NCBI GenBank assembly: GCA_945861715.1
Contig: CAMAVK010000001.1
Span: 62,001 to 126,000, forward strand
DNA from: Candidatus Woesearchaeota archaeon
GTDB taxonomy: Archaea; Nanobdellota; Nanobdellia; Woesearchaeales; GW2011-AR9
Reading direction: 5' to 3'
Length of the DNA: 64,000 nt
This document shows positions 16,235 through 25,589 of this stretch, one piece after another (position 1 is the stretch's first letter; every line of letters begins with the position of its first letter). The notes beneath the pieces are model-generated. The model was given only the letters and a program-made list of their open reading frames with translations, did no database searches and was not told the origin of the DNA. A program made the translations under genes and the position numbers.

Positions 16235-18544
16235 ATGCTTCAAAACTTTACACCCCGCCTGTACCAGCAAACAATATTTGCAACCGCGGCTATTCACAAC
16301 ACCCTAGTCGTATTGCCAACCGGGATGGGAAAAACCGGCCTCGCATTAATGATGACCGCGCATCGTTTGCAACAATTCCCAAATGAAAAAATCCTTCTCT
16401 TGGCCCCAACTAAACCACTCTGCGAACAACATGTAGAAACCCTCCAAAAAAGTCTCGAAATCGAAAAAGAAAAAATAGTCTTATTCACCGGCTCAGTAAG
16501 TCCAAAAAAAAGAGAAGATATGTGGAAAAAAGCACAAATAATTGTAAGCACTCCACAAGGTCTCGAAAACGATCTCATCAACAATAGAATCAGCTTCAAC
16601 AATGTCTCGCTCTGCATATTCGACGAAGCCCACCACGCCTCCGGAGACTACGCCTACGTCTGGATTGCCAAGCAATATATCGAAAAAGCAACCCATCCAC
16701 GAATTCTCGCCCTCACCGCGTCCCCCGGAGCAAACAACGAAGCCATCACAGAAATCCTAACCAACCTCTCAATTGAAAAAGTTGAAGTACGTACTGAAAA
16801 AGACCACGACGTCGCTCCCTATGTGCAAGAAGTAGACATTGAATACGTTCTCTGTGACTTCCCAACCGAATACAAAGAAGTACAAGCAATCCTCACCCAC
16901 ATCAAAAAGGACAAACTGACCTTAATCAAAAGTATGAACCTCTGCAACTCAATTGATCTAACCAAAGGCGAACTCCTCAAACTCCAAATAGAATTACAAA
17001 GAAAAATATCTGAAGAAGGAATGAGCCCGGAAATTCTAAAATCCATTTCCTTATTAGCCGAAGCCCAAAAAATCGAACACGGCCTCGAACTCCTCGAAAC
17101 CCAAGGAATTGAACAACTTAAAACCTATCTTGAAGACATTAAAACACAATCCCTAACCAGTAAAACTAAAGCAGTACAGAATCTAGTACGAGACGAGAAA
17201 TTCACGCAAGCCTTAACAAAAACCAATGTAACCATCGAAAAAAACATCACACATCCAAAAGTTGAAAAACTCCTTGAAATAATCCAAAATACAATAAAAA
17301 GCGACACCACCACCACACCAAGCAAAGCTATCATCTTTACTCAATTCCGTGATAGCGCAGAATTCATCACCAACCACCTCACCAAACTTAATATAACAAA
17401 CCACATTTTTGTAGGCCAAGCAAAAAAGAACGGACTCGGATTTTCGCAAAAGCAACAAAAAGAAATCTTGGACAATTTCCGTACCAACCAATTTAGTGTC
17501 CTTGTTGCAACATCCGTTGCTGAAGAAGGACTTGACATCCCGAAAGTAGATTTAGTATTATTCTACGAACCAATTCCGAGCGCCATACGTGCAATCCAGC
17601 GACGTGGTCGAACCGGACGACTCCAGAAAGGCGGAGTCAAAGTACTCGTAACCAAAGGCACACGTGACGAAATATACCGCTGGACTGCGCACCACAAAGA
17701 AAAACGCATGCACGTTGAACTCGCAGCCCTCAAAACAAAATTCCAAGACAAAAAAACAACAACAGAAACCACACCCGTTGTAAAAGAAAACAGAACACTC
17801 AACGAATACGAAACACCTTCCCCATCCTCACCCCAACTCCCACCATTAACAGAATCACCAACAAAATCCCCCACAGAACCAAATCAAAAACCAGTTCTCA
17901 TTCTCGCTGACCACCGAGAAAAAAACAATACCATCGTAAAAGAACTCATCGCGCAAAACATCACCGTACGCACTACCCAATTAGAACGAGCCGATTACGT
18001 CCTCTCCGGAAACGTAGGAGTCGAACTCAAAAAAGTTCCCGATTTTGTCAACAGTATCCTCGACGGACGACTCCTAGAACAATTATTAGAACTCAAAAAA
18101 GGGTTCCCAAAAGTACTCTTAATCGTCGAAGGAACAGAAAACATCTACGCGCAGCGAAACATTCATCCCAACGCCATTCGTGGCATGATGGCAACCATCG
18201 CTGTAGACTTCCACATCCCGTTAATGTTCACACGAGACCCGCAAGACACCGCATCCCTTCTCGCTCTCATTGCAACACGAGAGCAAGACAAATCGCATGA
18301 CTTCGCGTCCCTTGATAAAAAAGGCCACACCCAACAAGAACAAATGGAGCGCTTCATAGCGTCCTTACCAAACATCGGCCTCCAAACCGCCAAGAAACTC
18401 CTTGATCATTTCAACTCAATAAATCATATCCTAACCGCAACCGAAACTGAACTTACAAATATAGAAGGCATCGGACCAAAAACCTCAAAACAACTCAAAG
18501 ACTTCATCACCAAAGAATACAAAGAAAAGAAATCAAACAAATAA
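16235..18544 (+). CDS. hef: Hef-type helicase-nuclease (XPF/FANCM family)
   Basis: 769 residues. Hef acts on stalled forks and branched DNA. The SF2 helicase half has PTGMGKT (28-34), DEAHH (130-134), LTASPG and the motif VI stretch AIQRRGRTGR. A Ser/Thr/Pro linker (about 515-550) leads to an XPF nuclease domain (ILADHREKN onward) and tandem helix-hairpin-helix motifs (LPNIGLQTAKKLL, IEGIGPKTSKQL). The nuclease signature ERKxxxD reads ELKKVPD (E597, K599, D603), so the Arg is replaced by Leu while the other ligands remain. The 21-bp repair box and a TATA box precede it. Confidence 0.96.
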   Translation: MLQNFTPRLYQQTIFATAAIHNTLVVLPTGMGKTGLALMMTAHRLQQFPNEKILLLAPTKPLCEQHVETLQKSLEIEKEKIVLFTGSVSPKKREDMWKKAQIIVSTPQGLENDLINNRISFNNVSLCIFDEAHHASGDYAYVWIAKQYIEKATHPRILALTASPGANNEAITEILTNLSIEKVEVRTEKDHDVAPYVQEVDIEYVLCDFPTEYKEVQAILTHIKKDKLTLIKSMNLCNSIDLTKGELLKLQIELQRKISEEGMSPEILKSISLLAEAQKIEHGLELLETQGIEQLKTYLEDIKTQSLTSKTKAVQNLVRDEKFTQALTKTNVTIEKNITHPKVEKLLEIIQNTIKSDTTTTPSKAIIFTQFRDSAEFITNHLTKLNITNHIFVGQAKKNGLGFSQKQQKEILDNFRTNQFSVLVATSVAEEGLDIPKVDLVLFYEPIPSAIRAIQRRGRTGRLQKGGVKVLVTKGTRDEIYRWTAHHKEKRMHVELAALKTKFQDKKTTTETTPVVKENRTLNEYETPSPSSPQLPPLTESPTKSPTEPNQKPVLILADHREKNNTIVKELIAQNITVRTTQLERADYVLSGNVGVELKKVPDFVNSILDGRLLEQLLELKKGFPKVLLIVEGTENIYAQRNIHPNAIRGMMATIAVDFHIPLMFTRDPQDTASLLALIATREQDKSHDFASLDKKGHTQQEQMERFIASLPNIGLQTAKKLLDHFNSINHILTATETELTNIEGIGPKTSKQLKDFITKEYKEKKSNK

Positions 18545-18552
18545 ACCAACAA

Positions 18553-18855
18553 CTACACAAACAAACTTCCTTTCACCACCATCAACTTCTCAAATCCCAT
18601 ATCAACCATCAGCTCAGCCGCGCTCATTGCTCGACCGCCAACCTTACAATGAATCAAATAAGTCTTCGACCGATCAAGAGAATTCAAGCGATCAGCAAAA
18701 TCGAAATTATGAACATCAATATGCTCAGATCCCTCAATACATCGAATCTCACGTTCAGCAAGCGTGCGCACATCAAGAACTACAAACGAAGTATCTCCTT
18801 TATGAGTTGCAATCAGCTCCTTCCCCTTAACAGAATCAACAACTGTAATACCCAT
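18553..18855 (-). CDS. Single-domain rhodanese-like protein
   Basis: 100 residues. It has FVVLDVRTLAEREIRCIEGS, then YLIHCKVGGRAMSAAELM with the active-site Cys in the CxxGxRA-type loop, as in rhodanese domains that carry persulfide sulfur. The start at 18855 is chosen because GAGGTG lies 6 nt upstream; an in-frame GTG at 18864 overlaps that site. It follows the permuted GTPase gene by 22 bp on the same strand, so the two are probably co-transcribed. Sulfur acceptor unknown. Confidence 0.87.
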   Translation of the reverse strand: MGITVVDSVKGKELIATHKGDTSFVVLDVRTLAEREIRCIEGSEHIDVHNFDFADRLNSLDRSKTYLIHCKVGGRAMSAAELMVDMGFEKLMVVKGSLFV

Positions 18856-18876
18856 AAAAATCACCTCATAGCAAAA

Positions 18877-19629
18877 TCATCGTTTTGAATATATCGCACC
18901 ATGTTTAATCTTCCCCGTCTGCCATTCACGAAGAACAAACCGCGCCGTCGCTTCTAAATCAGCCTTCCCACCAATCCCCATCTTATGAGATTTCAAACCA
19001 ATCGCCTCAAGAATCTTCTCCGGATTTTTTCCAACAACCCCAAAGTGAGTCATAATTAAATCTTTTTCATCACGAATAAGCTCCAGGGCTGGAATCTCGG
19101 GTTCTTTCACTTTTGCAAAATCAATTGCACCCATCTTCGCATGTTTGGACTCATTCTTCTCCATGGCTGAAAAAACACCAGGCGTATCAATAAGCATAAT
19201 CTTCTTATCCACTCGTACCTTTTGCATGCCTTTAGTATACCCACTTTCTTTACTTGTTCTAGCAGCACCACGGCCAGCAAGAGCATTAATTAAAGATGAT
19301 TTACCAACATTCGGATACCCTACAATACCCACCACAATTGGCTGACCATGTGAAATCTCTAGAATTTTCTTCTTCAAAATCGTTGTACCTAATCGTTCAG
19401 TTGCTGAAATAAACACTGAAGGATGTAACTCTTTAGCTTTCTCACGTACATCTTCAATAGGAAGTAAATCACACTTAGTAACCACATACAATACCTTACG
19501 ACCAATTTCCGCCGCCTTCTTATCCAACTCAGCGTTCCGCGTCTCAGGAATCATACGAGCGTCCACTACATGCAGAATTAACTCTGATTGTTCAAGAACT
19601 TCATTCACGTGTCTCCAATATGAGGGCAT
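18877..19629 (-). CDS. Circularly permuted YlqF/YawG-type GTPase
   Basis: 250 residues with permuted G motifs: the G4-like VVTKCDL (about 50) and G5-like ISATE come before G1 GIVGYPNVGKSS (about 100) and G3 DTPGV (about 150). The N-terminal helix YWRHVNEVLEQSELILHVVD is typical. Relatives such as RbgA/YlqF and Nog2 act in large ribosomal subunit assembly, which is the likely role. The gene lies upstream of the rhodanese gene. Confidence 0.92.
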   Translation of the reverse strand: MPSYWRHVNEVLEQSELILHVVDARMIPETRNAELDKKAAEIGRKVLYVVTKCDLLPIEDVREKAKELHPSVFISATERLGTTILKKKILEISHGQPIVVGIVGYPNVGKSSLINALAGRGAARTSKESGYTKGMQKVRVDKKIMLIDTPGVFSAMEKNESKHAKMGAIDFAKVKEPEIPALELIRDEKDLIMTHFGVVGKNPEKILEAIGLKSHKMGIGGKADLEATARFVLREWQTGKIKHGAIYSKR

Positions 19630-19684
19630 AGTCCTCTAACTCACAAAAGACTATATAAACCCACCACCCCAAAAAGAATAAAAC

Positions 19685-20056
19685 ATGTTGCAATACATCG
19701 AATCATACCTGTGGTACAAAAAGATCATCAAAATCATAAAAATAACACTCCAAATAAGCAAACTAACACCAAGACAAATCGCAATAGTGGAAGCGAACCT
19801 CCCAAAAGCAGAAATCATGGCCTGGTATCAAGACTGCCACACATATAATCAACAAGGAAAAAGAAAAATAAGAATCCAATCTCTTTTAGACGGAATTATG
19901 AGCAGAGTAAATATGAGTTTAAATATACCGCAAATAGACAAACAAAAACGTGAAAAAATCATCGAGTCTCTCTACGAATTACTTGATGAAACCATCGAGA
20001 AAACAAATAAAGAACAAGGAAGAATCGGAGTAATTCCACCAGATAATGATAATTAA
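19685..20056 (+). CDS. Hypothetical protein (123 aa)
   Basis: Not recognised. Lys/Ile-rich N-terminus (KKIIKIIKITLQISK), then helical segments including RIQSLLDGIMSRVNM and a C-terminal acidic tail ending PPDNDN. No signal or transmembrane segment. TATA-like CTATATAAAC about 30 nt before the ATG supports a real leaderless gene, divergent from the GTPase. Confidence 0.6.
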   Translation: MLQYIESYLWYKKIIKIIKITLQISKLTPRQIAIVEANLPKAEIMAWYQDCHTYNQQGKRKIRIQSLLDGIMSRVNMSLNIPQIDKQKREKIIESLYELLDETIEKTNKEQGRIGVIPPDNDN

Positions 20057-20128
20057 CAAAATAAACAAGCCGTGAATAACGGGTAAAAAACTTCATAATC
20101 AAAAAAGCCAGTCTACAACTAAATAAAA

Positions 20129-20530
20129 TCAACCAACCCTTCGAGCTGCATGCTCCTGTTTCTTCAACTCATCGGTGAGCTCAGCTGACAAGGTATGAAT
20201 CCTTCGAATGACTTCTGCATTTGGATGGTCCGGAGCAATAATTATTGCCTCTTTTAGCTTACGAATATCTGCAAGCTCAGCAAGAAACGTGTCCTTAAAT
20301 TCAAAAAGAGCATGATTCATACTCTTCCCTTCCTTCATCTCATGCATAATACTATAATTCAACCTATCCAAAAATATACCAATACGAACTGCGAGTGCAC
20401 GAACATCATCATGTTCAGACGCCTCAATTGTATTAAGATGTTCTATTAACTCATCAATCTTCATTGCAATAGCTGCATACGTCACTCGCAATTTATGTAT
20501 ATATAAATAAGCAACTCCACTCATAGTCAT
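20129..20530 (-). CDS. Hypothetical helical protein coupled to DUF2391 gene
   Basis: 133 residues, mostly helical and charged, with long amphipathic helices (KIDELIEHLNTIEASEHD; IRRIHTLSAELTDELKKQ). The N-terminal ~25 residues are more hydrophobic. The ATG at 20530 shares one base with the TGA of the upstream membrane-protein gene, which implies coupled translation and perhaps a physical partnership. Function unknown. Confidence 0.65.
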   Translation of the reverse strand: MTMSGVAYLYIHKLRVTYAAIAMKIDELIEHLNTIEASEHDDVRALAVRIGIFLDRLNYSIMHEMKEGKSMNHALFEFKDTFLAELADIRKLKEAIIIAPDHPNAEVIRRIHTLSAELTDELKKQEHAARRVG

Positions 20531-21123
20531 CACTCTTTTCCAAGTATATCTGCAGTACTCGCGCCAAGCACAGCTAACAATAAGGTAGTTGCTACTGCCT
20601 TATAAATTAATTCAAAGTGCGTTGTATAATCAATAAAACCAAAAAGGAACAACGTCCCAACTACTACGACCAAAGAAACAATATAAACTACTGCAACTCG
20701 AATAGGAATAAATCGAAAAATACGAATCTCTTTAACCTTCCGAAAGCCAGAATAATACATAAACATAAATGCAACAACGAGTGAAAAAATATAAAGAAAC
20801 GTCGCGCGACCAATAGTTATTTTCTCACCTAACTCCACTCCATAAAAAAAAGCAAAATGACCAACCGTTCCAATAAGCGCTCCAATTGTGGAACGAACAA
20901 GATCTGATGTAGTAATACGTGTGAGTGGATGCGCAGTAGAATCTTTCTTCACTTCTGCTCTTAACGCTTCTAAATCCTCAAACTCTTTAACTTGCATCCG
21001 CTCAATCTTTTTCTCTTCCAAAAGCAATTTCTCTTCAAGTTGAGACCGCGATTTTGTGGACTTAATAAATGGCATAGATTTTTTTGATTTTGTGGATGAT
21101 GTAGATTTTAATGACGAAGCCAT
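20530..21123 (-). CDS. DUF2391-like integral membrane protein
   Basis: 197 residues. A charged, probably coiled N-terminal cytoplasmic region (about 1-75, with SRSQLEEKLLLEEKKIERMQ) precedes four predicted transmembrane helices between about 78 and 190. The membrane part (LVRSTIGALIGTVGHFAFFY, then TRP-poor helices and VLGASTADILGKE) resembles the DUF2391 family. Function unknown. It forms an overlapping pair with the downstream helical protein. Confidence 0.7.
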   Translation of the reverse strand: MASSLKSTSSTKSKKSMPFIKSTKSRSQLEEKLLLEEKKIERMQVKEFEDLEALRAEVKKDSTAHPLTRITTSDLVRSTIGALIGTVGHFAFFYGVELGEKITIGRATFLYIFSLVVAFMFMYYSGFRKVKEIRIFRFIPIRVAVVYIVSLVVVVGTLFLFGFIDYTTHFELIYKAVATTLLLAVLGASTADILGKE

Positions 21124-21242
21124 AAATGCTAGAGTTTGGGAGGGTATAAAAGCATTGCGTCAAGACGAACGGCAACCCACAACCTTTAAAACTCTAATAC
21201 ACCTATATACTGATATAAAAATACCCTCATATAAAATCCATC

Positions 21243-22367
21243 ATGAAACCACAAAACATCGCAATTATTGGAGCAGGACCAATCGGCTGCTACGCAGGCT
21301 ACCTCCTCTCAAAAGCAGGACATCATGTCTCAATCTATGAAAATCACCCCCAAGTAGGTCTCCCAATCCAATGTACGGGTCTCTTAACCCATGATTTCGA
21401 CCAATTCAACCTTCGACCAGAATCATTCCTCATAAACACCCTAACAACTATCCAAATCCACTCACAAAACAAAACAACGCAAATACCCCAAAAAGAATAC
21501 CTTGTTTGTCGAAAAAAATTTGACAACTTTTTCGCAAACCTCGCACAACTTCACGGCGCAACATTATACCTATCCCACAGTTTTGAAAAAAAAGAGAACA
21601 ACACCCTCATCATTAAAGACACAAAAAACAACAAAGAAATCAGAATCACCCCAGATATCGTTATCGCTTCTGACGGACCTCTTAGCGTTACGAGCAAAGC
21701 CTACAACCTCTACCACCCAAACAGAAAAAACTTCTATGGTGTTCAAGCAACAGTCAAAGGAACATTCAACAAAGACACCTACCAAGCACATTTCAGTCCA
21801 AAGATTTGCCCAGGCCTCTTTGCATGGATCGTCCCCGAATCAGCGACTACCGCAAGAGTGGGTATAGGTACAGAAAAAGATAGCCGAATATATTTCGAGA
21901 AATTCATGAAACAACAGCATTTCATTGCCTCAGAAATGCAAGCCGGTACAATCCCCATTTACGAACCAAAACAAAAACTATTCAAGGACAATTGCTACCC
22001 GCTTGGTGACGCAGCAGGATTCGTCAAAGCAACAACCCTCGGCGGCCTCATACCCGGCCTTACCCAAGCCAAAATCCTAACTGAAGCATTCAACAACAAC
22101 AAAAACACCACCATAAATCAAGTCAACAAACAATATTTAAGAACCATCCAACCATTACGAAGACGACTAAGAATCCATCTGCTCCTCCACAACATGTTCA
22201 ATAAATTTGAAGACAAAGATTGGGATAAACTAATCAAATACATGTCTCAGCCACGCATTCAAAAAATATTAACCAAACACACACGAGAAAACCCTATTCC
22301 AATCCTCACAAAAACCCTAATCAAAGAACCTCGATTTTTATATTTCGCAAAATTCCTATTGAAATAA
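21243..22367 (+). CDS. Geranylgeranyl reductase-family FAD oxidoreductase
   Basis: 374 residues. The Rossmann motif NIAIIGAGPIGCYAGYLLSK and the second FAD-contact motif CYPLGDAAGFVKATTLGG, with PIQCTGLL near the N-terminus, match geranylgeranyl reductases (GGR). In archaea these saturate the isoprenoid chains of membrane ether lipids using reduced FAD. Size fits the family (about 380-400). The TATA-like stretch before the ATG is poorly defined. Other family members act on polyprenols or quinones, so the substrate is inferred. Confidence 0.88.
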   Translation: MKPQNIAIIGAGPIGCYAGYLLSKAGHHVSIYENHPQVGLPIQCTGLLTHDFDQFNLRPESFLINTLTTIQIHSQNKTTQIPQKEYLVCRKKFDNFFANLAQLHGATLYLSHSFEKKENNTLIIKDTKNNKEIRITPDIVIASDGPLSVTSKAYNLYHPNRKNFYGVQATVKGTFNKDTYQAHFSPKICPGLFAWIVPESATTARVGIGTEKDSRIYFEKFMKQQHFIASEMQAGTIPIYEPKQKLFKDNCYPLGDAAGFVKATTLGGLIPGLTQAKILTEAFNNNKNTTINQVNKQYLRTIQPLRRRLRIHLLLHNMFNKFEDKDWDKLIKYMSQPRIQKILTKHTRENPIPILTKTLIKEPRFLYFAKFLLK

Positions 22368-22398
22368 AAAAATAAATACACCCCAAAATTAAAAAAAT

Positions 22399-22797
22399 TC
22401 ACTCCTTCTCCACTCTCATCTCCACATACCCCATCTTAGATCGAACCCCAGCAAGCAGCAAATCACCCTCTAGAGGAATTCTGCCGCTCTTATTAATCGC
22501 ATCTTCTAAACGAGAATAAAACACTCCTGCCAACCTATCCCACTCCGCACTCGTTGCCCCCGGAGCCGGAACAGGCGCAGCAACACCAACACCCAAATAA
22601 TACCCATCTTCCATGCGTCGCCACATATCCGAAATACCAATCCCATCCATAATGTGAAAATAAGTCTGTGTCTCACTATGTCGTCCAACAACTGATCCAC
22701 CTTCAGAAAAACCACTGCAAATATCATCAAAATCGCGGCGCGACAAAACAAGCGAATACACTCTATTCCCGTCTTCAAATGTTACATTGATATCCAT
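22399..22797 (-). CDS. Hypothetical protein (132 aa)
   Basis: Not recognised. It looks soluble, alpha/beta, beginning MDINVTFEDGNRVYSLVLSR, with an Ala/Pro-rich loop (VAAPVPAPGATSAE) in the middle and no signal peptide or Cys pairs. Convergent with the geranylgeranyl reductase gene 31 bp away. Confidence 0.6.
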   Translation of the reverse strand: MDINVTFEDGNRVYSLVLSRRDFDDICSGFSEGGSVVGRHSETQTYFHIMDGIGISDMWRRMEDGYYLGVGVAAPVPAPGATSAEWDRLAGVFYSRLEDAINKSGRIPLEGDLLLAGVRSKMGYVEMRVEKE

Positions 22798-22905
22798 GCA
22801 AAAAACAGATTAACAAGAATTGATAAACATTTAGACAATACAGAACACATATGAAAAAACACTAGAAAAACAATCAAAAAAAAAGAAAAAAACAAACTTA
22901 CGGGC

Positions 22906-23274
22906 TTAATCCTTAGCTAGATTAATAACAGCTCGAATTGCAACAATAATCACTGAAGGCATAATGAACGCCAAAATTGAATTCAAAACTGCAACCAACT
23001 TAGGTCCAACAAGTTGAAGTTGACCAAGATTATTTCCTCCTAATGCTACCACAACAACAATAGCTGCAACATAGAACACATAATCTCGTTGTTCACCAGG
23101 ACTAATGTTGAAGAATCCAACAATAATACCCATAACAATCAAAACGCTAGTTAAAATTGCAACCATATTAGGTGATAATCTACTGCTAATTAAACCCAAC
23201 AAAACAGCAATAATAACACCTACTGTAAACGAGTATGCTATTACTTTATTTCCTACTTTATGTACAAGACCCAT
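22906..23274 (-). CDS. Four-helix membrane protein (hypothetical)
   Basis: 122 residues with four predicted transmembrane helices (about 12-30, 35-53, 65-80, 90-118), few charges and no recognised family. The start at 23274 has GGAGGG 8 nt upstream. It begins 233 bp from the next gene, in a spacer where I see nothing else. Confidence 0.65.
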   Translation of the reverse strand: MGLVHKVGNKVIAYSFTVGVIIAVLLGLISSRLSPNMVAILTSVLIVMGIIVGFFNISPGEQRDYVFYVAAIVVVVALGGNNLGQLQLVGPKLVAVLNSILAFIMPSVIIVAIRAVINLAKD

Positions 23275-23508
23275 AGTAAAACCCTCCGCTTTTAGTTAGG
23301 AATAAGAAAGAGTCAATCACAAACCAAAATCTGTGTCTAACCCCATATTCCCATAATTAAGCTAAAAATAGTGTTTTTGATTTAAAAAGGTTTTGCCTAT
23401 ACAGTTATAACAATGCGCATTCAGCATATCCAAATAGCTATATCAGAAAATATAAATCACCGAAAAATAACGAAATAAACCAAAAAGAATGTACCAAAAG
23501 TAACAAAA

Positions 23509-23748
23509 TTATCTCAATACATCTTCAATAGGTCTCTTAGACTTCAAATTTTTAACTTCATCTTTTGCTTGAGCAACTAAATCAACGCCCATATCCTTGA
23601 GTTCCTTAACATGCATTTGCATAAGTTGTTCAACAATTTGTAAAATCCGAAGAAGTTCTTCTCTTTCCTTACTAAGTGTTGCAAGTGACCCTTTATGAAA
23701 TCCTATCTTTTCCGCTTGCGCGTCAACCTTTTGTTCCGTCTTTGCCAT
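23509..23748 (-). CDS. Small coiled-coil protein
   Basis: 79 residues, nearly all helical, with heptads in SKEREELLRILQIVEQLMQM and a basic C-terminal tail (VKNLKSKRPIEDVLR). Not recognised, but short helical proteins like this are common in DPANN genomes. It is divergent from the 23913 gene. Confidence 0.6.
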   Translation of the reverse strand: MAKTEQKVDAQAEKIGFHKGSLATLSKEREELLRILQIVEQLMQMHVKELKDMGVDLVAQAKDEVKNLKSKRPIEDVLR

Positions 23749-23912
23749 ACCCCTATTACCCTCTTTACCCTTTATTAACCTTCTGTCAAAAATACCTCTA
23801 CCGAAGAGCTGATAATTCCATTAAACTCAAACCCACAAAAATATCACCAAATCGCAAAAAGTTGTCAGCACCATCCGAAACACATTTAAGGCTACAAGAG
23901 TTAAATGAAACT

Positions 23913-24332
23913 ATGGGAGTATTTGACAAAATAATGTTTTGGAAAAAAGACGACGATCTTGACTTTGACAAACTAGCTCAAGACGCAATGAAACGCGAAG
24001 AACAAGGTGGTAGTAGTCCAAATGGAGACTGGGGAATGGAACACGCACCCCTAGGCTCACCTGACCGCCCTCTATTCCCCCAAGACCAATCAAACCAAAG
24101 CCCAGCGCAAGACGAATTCAAAGTCCCCCCAATGCGAGAACAACCAAATCAATTTCAAAATCAAACATCTCAAAACCAATCAAACTCACTAAACCAAACG
24201 AACCCCCAAGGTGGTCGTGAAATAGAACTTATCAACTCAAAACTCGACACCATCAAAGCCATGCTCAACTCTATTGATCAACGTTTAAACAGCATCGAAT
24301 CCGAAAAAAAAGAAACTAAAAAGTTGTGGTAG
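23913..24332 (+). CDS. Hypothetical Gln/Asn/Pro-rich protein with C-terminal coiled coil
   Basis: 139 residues from the ATG at 23913. The frame is open far upstream, but a TATA-like TTTAAGGC lies 27 nt before this ATG. It starts MGVFDKIMFWKKDDDLDFDK, continues with a disordered Pro/Gln/Asn-rich stretch (about 35-100), and ends in a short coiled coil (ELINSKLDTIKAMLNSIDQR). The stop is 1 bp before lspA, so the two are coupled. Function unknown. Confidence 0.65.
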   Translation: MGVFDKIMFWKKDDDLDFDKLAQDAMKREEQGGSSPNGDWGMEHAPLGSPDRPLFPQDQSNQSPAQDEFKVPPMREQPNQFQNQTSQNQSNSLNQTNPQGGREIELINSKLDTIKAMLNSIDQRLNSIESEKKETKKLW

Positions 24333-24333
24333 C

Positions 24334-24813
24334 ATGAATCAAAAAACGACCACCACAAAAGCAACAAAAACATCAGCTGGTAACCTTTTCTGCTCAATCA
24401 CCACCCTTATCCCATTTGGCATAATTCTAATCCTGGATCAACTTACAAAATACATTATAGAAAAAACAACCCCAAACCTAACATTTATTTTTCTTAAAAT
24501 TCACCTTATCTACAACACTGGAGCAGGTTTTGGTATCTTGCAAAACAACCCCATACCCCTTGGTCTCCTCTCCCTCGCGGTTGCCATAACAATTATTTAC
24601 AATCTTCCTAAATTAGCAACCACAAAATACACCCAAATCCTCTGGGCCATCTTCCTTGGCGGGGTAATAGGAAACATGCTTGACCGCTTCATCAAATTAA
24701 GGGTGGTAGACTTCATTGACTTTGGTTGGTTTCCTGCCTTCAACATTGCAGACGCCGCATTAACTATTAGCACAGCCCTATTGATTATCTATTACATCAA
24801 GAATGAAAAGTAG
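24334..24813 (+). CDS. lspA: Lipoprotein signal peptidase (signal peptidase II)
   Basis: 159 residues with four transmembrane helices and the LspA motifs: LDQLTKYIIE, YNTGAGFGIL, GGVIGNMLDRF and the catalytic-Asp motif VVDFIDF followed by FNIADAALT. The enzyme removes signal peptides before a lipidated Cys. It is mainly bacterial, so its presence here suggests transfer. Proteins with matching lipoboxes occur in this window at 39284-40636 (VAAC) and 58645-60078 (IAGC). A diacylglyceryl transferase (Lgt) is not in the window. Confidence 0.93.
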   Translation: MNQKTTTTKATKTSAGNLFCSITTLIPFGIILILDQLTKYIIEKTTPNLTFIFLKIHLIYNTGAGFGILQNNPIPLGLLSLAVAITIIYNLPKLATTKYTQILWAIFLGGVIGNMLDRFIKLRVVDFIDFGWFPAFNIADAALTISTALLIIYYIKNEK

Positions 24814-24897
24814 GTTAATTAAAAAATAAGCTAAAAAACCTAATACCCTACTAATAAATATTCTTCCAATATCTAAGTTCCAAGAAGAAAATAATTC

Positions 24898-25479
24898 TCA
24901 CTCTTGTACACACGCATGTGCTCGATACCCTCGCTCCCACGCATCCTGCTTCTCCTTAAACCACACCTGTCGTTCCCGCTTAATTTTCTTTGCCCAATCA
25001 CAGCGTGGCTCATGATACTGATTAGAACGCAAACTTGCAACATACTTACCAGGAGTATACTCAGTCTCAACCTTAACGGCCTTTACAACATCCGCATTCT
25101 TTAAACCAGTTGACTTTTCATCAAATAAGACATTCTCATCCGCACTTACAATAGTTGATTTCAAATGCCTACTTCGCACACGTGGAAGTGGATACGAAAT
25201 AAGACAATTCAAGAGTGCACACAGCGCATACGGAACAAGAAAAGGCGAGCCTAACATCACAATCCCATTAAGTGCAAATAGGAGAGCAAGAACGAACAAC
25301 ATAACCTTACCCCTCGAATTATATGTTATAACACCCACTAAAAATAACACTAATCCAAGCACTACTACCGTAAACTCACCAACTGCAATTAACCCAGTTG
25401 AAACAAATCCTTGAATAAATGAAAACACAAGAAGTATAAGAGTAAGAAACGAAGTTAGAACAAAATTAGCCCTTTTCAT
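24898..25479 (-). CDS. Membrane protein with C-terminal Ada-type metal-binding-like motif
   Basis: 193 residues from the ATG at 25479, which lies 25 nt after a TATA box (TTATATATC); an earlier in-frame start at 25524 would sit on the promoter. Four or five helices (about 5-105) precede a C-terminal ~50-residue module, YVASLRSNQYHEPRCDWAKK, then a spacer and GYRAHACVQE. This resembles Ada-like zinc modules (VASxxSxxYHxPxCxWAKxI...GYxPCxxC), but the last CxxC is reduced to a single Cys. Role unknown. Confidence 0.72.
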   Translation of the reverse strand: MKRANFVLTSFLTLILLVFSFIQGFVSTGLIAVGEFTVVVLGLVLFLVGVITYNSRGKVMLFVLALLFALNGIVMLGSPFLVPYALCALLNCLISYPLPRVRSRHLKSTIVSADENVLFDEKSTGLKNADVVKAVKVETEYTPGKYVASLRSNQYHEPRCDWAKKIKRERQVWFKEKQDAWERGYRAHACVQE

Positions 25480-25589
25480 AACCAAAATAGAAGAATTGTG
25501 ATATATAACCATTTCTATAACCAAACAAGAGAATTAGAGAACATAGAACAAATATCAAACAAAACGAAAAGATCTGAATACCCTACTAC

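Noticed and set aside
23676-23912. 79-residue N-terminal extension of the gene at 23913
   Set aside because: It overlaps the divergent 23509 gene and the promoter of 23913.
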